From: an uncultured euryarchaeote | GTDB taxonomy: Archaea > Thermoplasmatota > Poseidoniia > Poseidoniales > Poseidoniaceae | Direction of reading: 5' to 3' | Length of the DNA: 8,159 nucleotides | Assembly (NCBI GenBank): GCA_937897005.1 | Contig: CALCOQ010000277.1 | Span: forward strand, 1 to 8,159 | The notes under the pieces: generated by a model | Seen by the model: the letters and a program-made list of their open reading frames with translations, nothing else | What the model was told of the DNA's origin: nothing | Database searches by the model: none | Position numbers and translations under genes: made by a program | In this document: positions 1 through 5,805 of the stretch, one piece after another | Numbering within the stretch: the first letter of the stretch is position 1 | Layout: each line of letters opens with the position of its first letter

Positions 1-22
1 ACATGTCGTATGCAGGTGATGT

Positions 23-949
23 TCAACGATTGAATATCGTCAAAGCTTCTTCCACCGAAGCACCCTTACAGATCACGGCATGACAGGCAGCAGCCATCCT
101 AACACCTTCGTCAGTGCTCTTCTGATGGATATTACGTCCGGTAGCAGCACCTCTTGCTCTAGAGATATTGATCTGGTCCCAAAGTCGCTGCAGGAACGGT
201 TCAGGTGCAAGGCTGCTTCCGCCAGAACAGATGATTCCTGTTCGGCCAGCAGCCTCGACAGCAATGCCAAGACTTTCAGCCGCACTCATTCCTTCAAATG
301 CACGTGGATAATTCACCTTGGTGAAATCTGCTCCAATACATAATGCGGCCCCTGCTGCTCCACTGATCAGTTGTGGATCTGTTTCGTCAGAAACTGCTTG
401 TCCACGAGGATAAATCCAAGTTACAGATATCAGACCGTTTTCATGGGCTTGTCGAATCATGGTTGCTGCTTCAGTCAACATATCGTGCTCATATTCGCTG
501 CCTAGATAAATGGTATATCCGATACCGACCACATTGACTCCGTTATTGATAAGAGTGAAGACATCATCGATATCCCACATCGCCATGCTGATTGGATCAC
601 GTTGCGATGTCTTGACCATGTGACTTTTACTGTTCAATTTCACCAGATAAGGAACCTCAGGGGAATCCATGGCGTACTTGGATATCAGACCCAATTGTCC
701 TGCCAATACTCCGATGGTACCTTCGGCATGAGCACGCGCACCAATCTCAAATAGATGTGAAGGATTATTGGAAGTCAATGGAATCTTGTCCCCACCATCA
801 TAGAAATCATCGTTCAGATGTTCTATCTTCTGGTCACATGCGAACAGATTCATCTTACCCGTCCCACAAGTAGCAGCAGCCATATTGGCAAGCCAAGTCT
901 CAGCCATCTCTTCCGGTACATCTGCTGGAGGGGCGATATCCATGGTCAT
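23..949 (-). CDS. Class I fructose-bisphosphate aldolase, DeoC/FbaB-type (archaeal-like)
   Basis: Predicted to condense glyceraldehyde 3-phosphate and dihydroxyacetone phosphate into fructose 1,6-bisphosphate, or the reverse, through a Schiff-base lysine in the cytoplasm. Numbered from the ATG at 949 (308 aa), visible motifs are ACDQKIEHLNDDF near residues 37-49, LVKLNSK near 102-108, YTIYLGSEYE near 145-154, and GADFTKVNYP near 206-215, whose Lys211 is the likely Schiff-base residue. The phosphate-binding SGGSS lies near 242-246 and GRNIHQK near 272-277. Family members as I recall them begin only a few residues before the 'DVP' found here, which favours ATG 949 or ATG 943. A GTG at 970 would add seven residues (MLVPRLL) and has a weak AAGG upstream, so the start is uncertain. 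The gene diverges from the zinc-knuckle gene. GlpX, the next gluconeogenic enzyme, is encoded about 0.6 kb away on the same strand. Family assignment is firm; the substrate is inferred. Confidence 0.88.
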   Translation of the reverse strand: MTMDIAPPADVPEEMAETWLANMAAATCGTGKMNLFACDQKIEHLNDDFYDGGDKIPLTSNNPSHLFEIGARAHAEGTIGVLAGQLGLISKYAMDSPEVPYLVKLNSKSHMVKTSQRDPISMAMWDIDDVFTLINNGVNVVGIGYTIYLGSEYEHDMLTEAATMIRQAHENGLISVTWIYPRGQAVSDETDPQLISGAAGAALCIGADFTKVNYPRAFEGMSAAESLGIAVEAAGRTGIICSGGSSLAPEPFLQRLWDQINISRARGAATGRNIHQKSTDEGVRMAAACHAVICKGASVEEALTIFNR

Positions 950-1037
950 CAGCAATCTTGGCACAAGCACTCCAACCTTGAATGAATCGCAGTGATGGTG
1001 ACAATCTCAAGCAGATGATTTTCGGATACCGTCAATG

Positions 1038-1045
1038 AAAAATAT
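1038..1045 (+). promoter_or_regulatory. TATA box of a probable leaderless promoter for the zinc-knuckle gene
   Basis: AAAAATAT is the most AT-rich stretch in the 950-1068 divergent spacer. Its centre is about 27 nt before ATG 1069, the spacing expected if transcription starts at or next to the start codon, as in many archaeal leaderless mRNAs. No Shine-Dalgarno sequence precedes ATG 1069, which agrees with this. Read on the other strand the same stretch gives ATATTTTTC and could also serve the aldolase gene, whose start is about 90 nt away and would then have a leader of roughly 65 nt. The rest of the spacer shows no other clear element. Assignment rests on sequence and spacing only. Confidence 0.5.
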
Positions 1046-1068
1046 GAACTCTGCGCAGGGCGTTGTTG

Positions 1069-1572
1069 ATGCAGGAGCCGATATTCTTCTACATTTGTTC
1101 TGAATGCGGCAACAAGGGACATAATCGTAGAACGTGCCCCAAGATAAACCCCCAGAAGGCCAAGATCAGAAAAAGTCGGCTGGAGAACAAAGGGAGTCGC
1201 AGATGTTCTGAATGTGGTCGCTCTGGACACAATAACAGAACCTGTCCCAAACTACATCCTGAACGTTCGTCCAGGAAGAGGAAGGATGGTGTACGACGTT
1301 GCAGTCATTGTAATCGTCGAAAACACAATTCTCGAACCTGTCCAAAATTGAATCCCAAGCGTTCGAAAAGAACTCGACCTCGCAAGGATGGCAGAAAGGT
1401 CTGCAATGAATGTAGAAGGGCAGGACACAATATCAGAACATGTCCTCGCCTCCACCCCGAAAGTGCATCAGCAAGACGTAGGCCAAAGGATGGAAAGAGG
1501 CGTTGTAATGGATGTGGACGAGTCGGACACAACATCCGGACCTGTGGGAGAACGGGCATTATCAAAACTTGA
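1069..1572 (+). CDS. Five-fold CCHC zinc-knuckle protein, probable nucleic-acid binder
   Basis: The 167-residue product consists of five zinc knuckles of form C-x2-C-x4-H-x4-C at residues 10-23, 46-59, 78-91, 112-125 and 146-159, joined by linkers rich in Lys and Arg. Four of the five knuckles are followed by P-[KR]-[IL]-[HN]-P. No other domain, signal peptide or membrane segment is visible. Each knuckle should bind one Zn2+; such knuckles typically bind single-stranded RNA or DNA, and the high positive charge fits that. Knuckle 3 has KH in place of GH; knuckles 3 and 4 lack the Gly after the second Cys; knuckle 5 lacks the Pro after the last Cys. The GHNxRTCP signature is familiar from eukaryotic proteins, notably plant MYB-related factors, and is unusual in a prokaryote. 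ATG 1069 is preferred over the TTG at 1063 because it sits 27 nt after the TATA box centre. It converges on glpX with one base between stop codons. The cellular role is unknown. Confidence 0.85.
   Translation: MQEPIFFYICSECGNKGHNRRTCPKINPQKAKIRKSRLENKGSRRCSECGRSGHNNRTCPKLHPERSSRKRKDGVRRCSHCNRRKHNSRTCPKLNPKRSKRTRPRKDGRKVCNECRRAGHNIRTCPRLHPESASARRRPKDGKRRCNGCGRVGHNIRTCGRTGIIKT
1096..1545 (+). repeat. Five in-frame tandem zinc-knuckle repeats
   Basis: Units begin at about 1096, 1204, 1300, 1402 and 1504, a period of 96 to 108 bases (32 to 36 codons). The best conserved DNA in each unit encodes GHN-x-RT-C, for example GGACACAAT followed shortly by GAACCTGTCC. Synonymous changes between units (CATAAT, CACAAT, CACAAC; ACGTGC, ACCTGT, ACATGT) show the copies are old rather than freshly duplicated. 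The repeats are internal to the zinc-knuckle coding sequence and are not a mobile or CRISPR array. Confidence 0.8.
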
Positions 1573-1573
1573 A

Positions 1574-2524
1574 TCAACGGTGTACTGTTTCAATCCGTTC
1601 AGAAATTCCACTTACTACATCAATGACCTGCGACGTGGTCTTGATTCCGCCATCAACATGTTCCACGCCGGGGAGATAGCCTGGACAGACTCCGGTGGCC
1701 ACAAACACTGAATCAGTGGAACGACACAATTCTTCAGCCCTCCACAGTCTGTCAATATCCCCTTCGATCATGTTACTGGCACGCTCTCTCTCCTCCTCGC
1801 TTCGATACTTGAGACGTCCCTCAAAGACTCCTCCTAATCCACGTAAAGCAGCAGCGGTGATGACTCCCTCCGGCGCAGCACCGATACCCAACAAGAGGTC
1901 ATAGGGCCCGGTTGGATCAGCAGACCAGATCGCTGCAGAGATATCACCATCACCCATCAGATGCAATTGTGCCCCCGCCTCCTTGACCTCTGAGAACAAT
2001 TGAGCATGACGCTCGCGGTCGAGTGCAACTACTCTGACCTCGCTCATTGGCTTGTCAAGTACTGACGAGACCTGTTCCAGATTCCAAGCAACTTCAGCAT
2101 CAAGACTGATTTCACCTGCAAGGTCAGCACCAGCGGCTATCTTATCCATGTAACAATCTGGAGCGTGAAGAAGGTCTCCTCTTGGAGCCGCTGCGAGTAC
2201 AGCAATGGAATTAGGGCTGTTTGTTGCACAATTATTGGTACATTCCAATGGGTCCACAGCAATATCTACCTTCAGAGCATCAGAATTGCCTTGCATGTTT
2301 CCAAGTGGTTCTCCTATCCACAACATCGGTGCTTCATCTCTCTCACCTTCGCCAATCGCAACACGACCGTCGAATGGGACTTGATCAAAAGTAGCACGCA
2401 TGGCTTCAACCGCTGCGCCATCTGCTGCTTTACCATCCCCTTTGCCTCTCCAGGCATCGCTGGCAATAGCTGCATTCTCACAAGCCAGACGGAAGTGGTC
2501 AACCAAGTCGCCGACTCTTGCCAT
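1574..2524 (-). CDS. glpX: Fructose-1,6-bisphosphatase, class II (GlpX)
   Basis: Hydrolyses fructose 1,6-bisphosphate to fructose 6-phosphate and phosphate, the committed gluconeogenic step; cytoplasmic and metal-dependent. The 316-residue length fits the family. Motifs in order are GKGDGKAADGAAVEAMR near 27-43, IGEGERDEAPML near 57-68 (metal-binding acids), DIAVDPLECT near 87-96, MGDGDISAAI near 190-199 and GIGAAPEGVITAAALRGLGG near 213-232. The second metal motif, normally D-P-[IL]-[DE]-G-T, here has Cys95 (TGT) in place of Gly, and the residues after it (NNCATNSPNS) are Asn-rich compared with homologues I recall. The gene follows moaC by 37 nt and is probably the last gene of the moaE-moaC-glpX unit. 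Its start is preceded by a GC hairpin. Its stop is one base from that of the convergent zinc-knuckle gene, leaving no space for a conventional terminator. Inositol monophosphatase activity is an alternative but less likely. Confidence 0.93.
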   Translation of the reverse strand: MARVGDLVDHFRLACENAAIASDAWRGKGDGKAADGAAVEAMRATFDQVPFDGRVAIGEGERDEAPMLWIGEPLGNMQGNSDALKVDIAVDPLECTNNCATNSPNSIAVLAAAPRGDLLHAPDCYMDKIAAGADLAGEISLDAEVAWNLEQVSSVLDKPMSEVRVVALDRERHAQLFSEVKEAGAQLHLMGDGDISAAIWSADPTGPYDLLLGIGAAPEGVITAAALRGLGGVFEGRLKYRSEEERERASNMIEGDIDRLWRAEELCRSTDSVFVATGVCPGYLPGVEHVDGGIKTTSQVIDVVSGISERIETVHR

Positions 2525-2527
2525 GAC

Positions 2528-2542
2528 CCCCCGAAGTGGGGG
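2528..2542 (-). other. GC hairpin immediately upstream of the glpX start codon
   Basis: On the coding strand a CCCCC tract (2542-2538), a five-base ACTTC loop and a GGGGG tract (2532-2528) form a perfect five-pair G:C stem that ends three bases before ATG 2524. The only purine-rich tract that could act as a ribosome binding site is the GGGGGG that forms its 3' arm, so folding would hide it. No U-tract follows, so it does not look like an intrinsic terminator of moaC. It could attenuate glpX translation or mark an RNA processing point between moaC and glpX; both are inference. Confidence 0.4.
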
Positions 2543-2563
2543 CGGGTGTCAAGCATTGCGGAA

Positions 2564-3001
2564 CTATCCCTTGAGTTTCTCAAGCACGACGATATCGGTC
2601 ATCCTAGCACTTGGATACTGGCCAGTATCGTCCTTCTCCATCGACTTGACCATGTCCCAAGCACAAAGTAGGCCCGCGCTGACCCCAGTCAGAGCCTCCA
2701 TTTCCACCCCTGTACGATATTTCGCCTTGACTGTCACCGTACAACGAAGATTTGAATTCTCCCAATCCCATTCCACCCAGCATCCCTCGATCGGTATGGG
2801 ATGACAATGTGGAACTATTCGAGGAGTGTCCTTGACCGCCTGAATGGCTGCAATGGTCGAGGCTTCAAGCACATCTCCCTTCTTCAGAGGACCGCTGCTG
2901 ATCGCTGCTGCGGTCTCATCTCTCAAATGGAGTAGTCCACTGGCCTTGGCTTGCCTGGGAACAGATGGCTTGTCAGAGACATCGATCATTCCTTCAATCA
3001 T
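2564..3001 (-). CDS. moaC: Cyclic pyranopterin monophosphate synthase MoaC
   Basis: MoaC converts 3',8-cH2GTP, made by MoaA, into cyclic pyranopterin monophosphate in molybdenum cofactor synthesis; it acts as a cytoplasmic hexamer. The 145-residue product shows MIDVSDKP at 5-12, KKGDVLEAS at 40-48, IVPHCHPIPI at 62-71, TGVEMEALTGVS at 97-108 and WDMVKSMEK at 115-123. The residues equivalent to the known catalytic set are all present: Lys41, His67, Glu100, Glu102, Asp116 and Lys119. It ends at EKLKG without the C-terminal KSGG extension of E. coli MoaC, a length that seems usual for archaeal forms. ATG 3001 lies 4 nt after the moaE stop, with GGTGAG just upstream overlapping that stop, which indicates an operon and coupled translation. 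MoaA and MoaD are not in the window. Confidence 0.96.
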   Translation of the reverse strand: MIEGMIDVSDKPSVPRQAKASGLLHLRDETAAAISSGPLKKGDVLEASTIAAIQAVKDTPRIVPHCHPIPIEGCWVEWDWENSNLRCTVTVKAKYRTGVEMEALTGVSAGLLCAWDMVKSMEKDDTGQYPSARMTDIVVLEKLKG

Positions 3002-3005
3002 CTAC

Positions 3006-3431
3006 TCACCCCAATCCTGCCTTCCAGACCTGCCCACTGGCTCTGACCTCTTTTTTCCACAGGGGAGCCTGAGCCTTGAGTTCGTCGATGAGCCATGAAC
3101 ATGATTCAAAGGCCTCCTTGCGATGTGGTGAAGCGACATGAATCGAAACTATGGGTTGCTGCGGACCCACCGCACCAACCCTGTGTCCAAGAACTATTGA
3201 TGAAACACCATGGATGTGAATAGATTCCTCGGCCAATTGCCTGAGAACGGGTTCCAGTCTTTCCTTCCACGCATCGAATTCTAGCCGAATCACCTGTTCT
3301 CCTTCATCGATATCCCTGACGATCCCAAGGAAAGAAACCACTGCCCCACAACCATCAGTAGTGAGAGATCTCTGAAGTGCATCGGCATCGAGTTCAGTCT
3401 CGACCACTTTGACGACGACCCGCTTGTCCAT
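3006..3431 (-). CDS. moaE: Molybdopterin synthase catalytic subunit MoaE
   Basis: MoaE, with thiocarboxylated MoaD, inserts the dithiolene sulfurs into cyclic pyranopterin monophosphate to make molybdopterin. Starting at ATG 3431 the product is 141 residues and its key positions coincide with E. coli numbering: Arg39 in GIVRD, His103 and Arg104 in SPHRKEAF, and Lys119 and Lys126 in ELKAQAPLWKKE. The reading frame stays open to 3536, but the 35 additional residues (rich in Cys, Phe and Tyr) match nothing in MoaE and would run into the divergent flavoprotein gene, so the shorter start is chosen. First gene of the probable moaE-moaC-glpX operon. The 72-base divergent spacer 3432-3503 holds TTACAAAAGG at 3470-3461 and TGTATT at 3456-3451 on this strand, neither a convincing promoter. 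No molybdoenzyme gene is visible here to indicate which enzyme the cofactor serves. Confidence 0.95.
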   Translation of the reverse strand: MDKRVVVKVVETELDADALQRSLTTDGCGAVVSFLGIVRDIDEGEQVIRLEFDAWKERLEPVLRQLAEESIHIHGVSSIVLGHRVGAVGPQQPIVSIHVASPHRKEAFESCSWLIDELKAQAPLWKKEVRASGQVWKAGLG

Positions 3432-3503
3432 GGGCCTCGTAAACGGTTGCAATACATCCACCTTTTGTAACGAACACTTGAAGCCATATTCACACAGGCC
3501 GTA

Positions 3504-4769
3504 ATGATGAGCACCTCGGAACCGGGACCAATCCACGTTATGGGAGCGGGATTATCCGGGCTTGCTGCATCAATAATCCTGGCAAAGGCTGGAAAAGAAG
3601 TTCATATCCATGATATCCGAGAAGATTCTGGAGCCCGTTTTGATGGCGATTTCCAAGGTCTGGAGAACTGGAGTAGTAACAGTGATTTCGTCGATGAATT
3701 AAGAGATTGGGGAATAGACCCTGATGAGTTCAAGTCAACACCCTTCCATGAAATCAATGTCATTCATCCCGACGATGAGATCAGCAGGGCTTGGGGGCCA
3801 AAAGTGGCATTCAGGGTAGTCGAGAGAGGCACCGCCCCACATACCATAGATCAGGGGTTGAAGCGTCAAGCCTTGGAAGCGGGTGTCAACATCCATTACA
3901 AGTCAAGAGTCAAATCAGAAGATTGCACGATAATCGCCACTGGACCTAAGGGCACTTCAGCAGTAGCCTATGGTGAAGTCTTCAAGACAAATTATCCGAA
4001 TCATGTTTCATTTCATCTCAACGATAAACTCGCACCAGGAGCATATGCATACTTGATCGTCATCGATGGAATCGGACTCATCTGCACCTGCCTATGGAGA
4101 AAGCAACGTAAGAGTGAACGCTTCCTCAATGAGACTATTGCCTGGTACGAGAAGCACTACCCGGAACTGGACATTGAACCTATCAAGAGAGTTGGAGGAA
4201 AAGGAGATTTCACCATCAATGACCACTACAAGGAGAATGGAAGATATTACGTTGGAGAAGCCGGAGGATTACAGGATTTCATGTGGGGTTTCGGAATGCG
4301 ATATGCAGTCACCAGCGGCGTGCTCGCCGCTCAAGACATTCTTGGAGGAGAAGACTACGAGAAAGCGGTTAGAAAACAACTGTTACCCTTCGTCAAGACC
4401 TCGGTGGCCAATCGTTTCTTGATGAATAGGGTTGGAGACCGTAGTTTCAAACGCATTGCTCGAATGTGGATGAAGGACCAGAAGAAACGCGGCGATGGAC
4501 TACCGTTCATCGAGCGGATTTTCCGTGGCAGTATCTGGCGAAACATGATTTACTCTTCATTTGGTAAACTGATGTTGAAACGTGAGACAACAAAGGATGG
4601 AAGAAAACTCAGACGCATGCCCTTCCGTAAGGACTTGAAACGAGACCGATGGGAACCCAGTCCGGAAGCCATCGCAATAGGCAAGCGCTGGAAACAGGTT
4701 CGCAGGTCCGGTGGTGGGGCCAGTTTCTCTGAGGATTCTGATGATGCCTCGATCCCAGAAGAAGAGTGA
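3504..4769 (+). CDS. FAD-dependent oxidoreductase, geranylgeranyl-reductase-like
   Basis: A 421-residue flavoprotein. The N-terminal dinucleotide-binding fold is clear: IHVMGAGLSGLAASIILAKAG at about 10-30, with GxGxxG at Gly14, Gly16 and Gly19, followed by VHIHD whose acid would hold the ribose. A second FAD contact is the GEAGGLQDFMWGFGMRYA stretch near 251-268, the counterpart of the G-D-A-A/G motif of p-hydroxybenzoate-hydroxylase-type and geranylgeranyl-reductase proteins, here with GEAGG. An IIATGP strand lies near 143-148. The distinctive FDGDFQGLENWS at 46-57 is probably near the active site. From about residue 290 onward there is no motif I recognise; this part is rich in Arg, Lys and Trp and ends in an acidic tail (SEDSDDASIPEEE). 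Isoprenoid or lipid saturation is plausible; the substrate cannot be told. ATG 3507 is an equally possible start. It diverges from moaE and converges on the ABC permease with one base between stops. Confidence 0.75.
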   Translation: MMSTSEPGPIHVMGAGLSGLAASIILAKAGKEVHIHDIREDSGARFDGDFQGLENWSSNSDFVDELRDWGIDPDEFKSTPFHEINVIHPDDEISRAWGPKVAFRVVERGTAPHTIDQGLKRQALEAGVNIHYKSRVKSEDCTIIATGPKGTSAVAYGEVFKTNYPNHVSFHLNDKLAPGAYAYLIVIDGIGLICTCLWRKQRKSERFLNETIAWYEKHYPELDIEPIKRVGGKGDFTINDHYKENGRYYVGEAGGLQDFMWGFGMRYAVTSGVLAAQDILGGEDYEKAVRKQLLPFVKTSVANRFLMNRVGDRSFKRIARMWMKDQKKRGDGLPFIERIFRGSIWRNMIYSSFGKLMLKRETTKDGRKLRRMPFRKDLKRDRWEPSPEAIAIGKRWKQVRRSGGGASFSEDSDDASIPEEE

Positions 4770-4770
4770 T

Positions 4771-5805
4771 TCAGGAACGGACCTTGAGCGACTTCGTCGC
4801 AGCTACCAGCATCAAGGTCCCGAACAAAAACACCACAAGGAAGGCTTGCCATACCACTGGCGAAGAAAGCCCCCAACCTCTCATCATGATTGACCGGAAG
4901 GCCTCAGAAGCCCATGTCGTCGGCAATACCATACTGATCTCTCTGAGGACGATGGGAAGAGCCTCGACTGGCCAAAGTATTCCAGACAGTAACAAGACTG
5001 GGAATACTATCGGCATCACCAACTGCATGGCCTGAAATTCACTCTTTGCCTTGGTGGAAAGGAACAGTCCCAAGCACATTGCAGCCCAACCGAGCAATAA
5101 TCCCAGAGCGAACAACAGAGTAAGTGAACCCTTCATCGGGATGTCGAAAACACCCACAGCGATGGCGATGACGACGCTGACCTGCCCAACCAAGATAATA
5201 GAAAAGGCACCAAGATGGCCTAACAGTACCTCAGAAGGCCTGACCCCTGCAGCAAACAATCGATCCAGAGTACCGTCATTTCGCTCACCTACGAAGGCCA
5301 TGGTTGTCAATATTATTGAAAACATGAAACAGACCAGAACCATGATTCCTGGAGCAAGGAAATCGATGAATTCAGGATTCTCCTCTCCGTGGATAGGGTC
5401 TGCTATCTCTAGAGGTAAGGCTGGTGCTGTTTCTTCAAGTGCTGATCTGATCTCACTCATGATAGTCTGCATGATCTGTTGATTTGAAGCATCGAGATGT
5501 ACAACCAATGAATTATTCTCAGCCTCTATCACTGCCCATGCTTCACCCGCTTCGACCTTGGCTCGGGCATCTTCAAGGTCATTTGATTCAGAGATGATAA
5601 GATTCTCAGAATTCGCCAAGGCTTCGATGACCGGATGCTCGCCGACGGTTATGACCTCAAGGTCTGTCGGACTGGCTCCGATTGCGAAGCCAAACAACAG
5701 AATCTGAATCGCCGGCATGATGACGATGAAAGCAAACATTCTGTGGTCTCTGCGAATAGAAGAGAATTTTCGCGACGCTATGGCCTTGACTCGACCCCAA
5801 TTCAC
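4771..5805 (-). CDS. ABC-2 type exporter permease
   Basis: Membrane subunit of an ABC exporter. Starting at GTG 5805 it has 344 residues: a cytoplasmic amphipathic N-terminus, a first membrane helix near 24-43 (MFAFIVIMPAIQILLFGFAIG), a large external domain of about 105 residues up to roughly 150, then five more hydrophobic helices near 150-173, 198-219, 227-249, 260-283 and 318-337. The loop after helix 2 carries VGERNDGTLDRL, the E-R-x-x-G-T signature of ABC-2 permeases that contacts the ATPase. This six-helix layout with a large first external loop matches the YhhJ/YbhS and DrrB-like groups. GTG 5805 overlaps the ATPase stop as GTGA and has a strong Shine-Dalgarno sequence; the upstream GTG at 5826 has none. 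The exported substrate is unknown (drug, lipid or polysaccharide are all possible). Its stop is one base from that of the convergent flavoprotein. Confidence 0.9.
   Translation of the reverse strand: MNWGRVKAIASRKFSSIRRDHRMFAFIVIMPAIQILLFGFAIGASPTDLEVITVGEHPVIEALANSENLIISESNDLEDARAKVEAGEAWAVIEAENNSLVVHLDASNQQIMQTIMSEIRSALEETAPALPLEIADPIHGEENPEFIDFLAPGIMVLVCFMFSIILTTMAFVGERNDGTLDRLFAAGVRPSEVLLGHLGAFSIILVGQVSVVIAIAVGVFDIPMKGSLTLLFALGLLLGWAAMCLGLFLSTKAKSEFQAMQLVMPIVFPVLLLSGILWPVEALPIVLREISMVLPTTWASEAFRSIMMRGWGLSSPVVWQAFLVVFLFGTLMLVAATKSLKVRS

Noticed and set aside
1096..1545. Regularly spaced short repeats as a CRISPR array
   Set aside because: The repeats are in frame, diverged at synonymous positions, unevenly spaced (96-108 bases) and encode zinc knuckles.
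2165..2671. Long plus-strand reading frame of 168 codons opposite glpX and moaC
   Set aside because: It is antisense to two genes with complete catalytic motifs, has no recognisable domain, and its composition is that of a reverse-complement shadow.
3049..3056. CTTTTTT tract as a transcription terminator
   Set aside because: It lies inside the moaE coding sequence (the PLWKKE region) and has no stem beside it.
3481..3490. CATATT as a TATA box for the flavoprotein gene
   Set aside because: Its centre is only 16-20 nt before the candidate ATGs, too close for a leaderless start, and no better element was found in the spacer.
3432..3536. N-terminal extension of MoaE by 35 residues
   Set aside because: The added residues match nothing in MoaE and overlap the flavoprotein start; with ATG 3431 the active-site numbering coincides with E. 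coli MoaE.
5051..5482. Plus-strand reading frame of 143 codons opposite the ABC permease
   Set aside because: Antisense to clear membrane helices and the ERNDGT motif; no domain or ribosome binding site.
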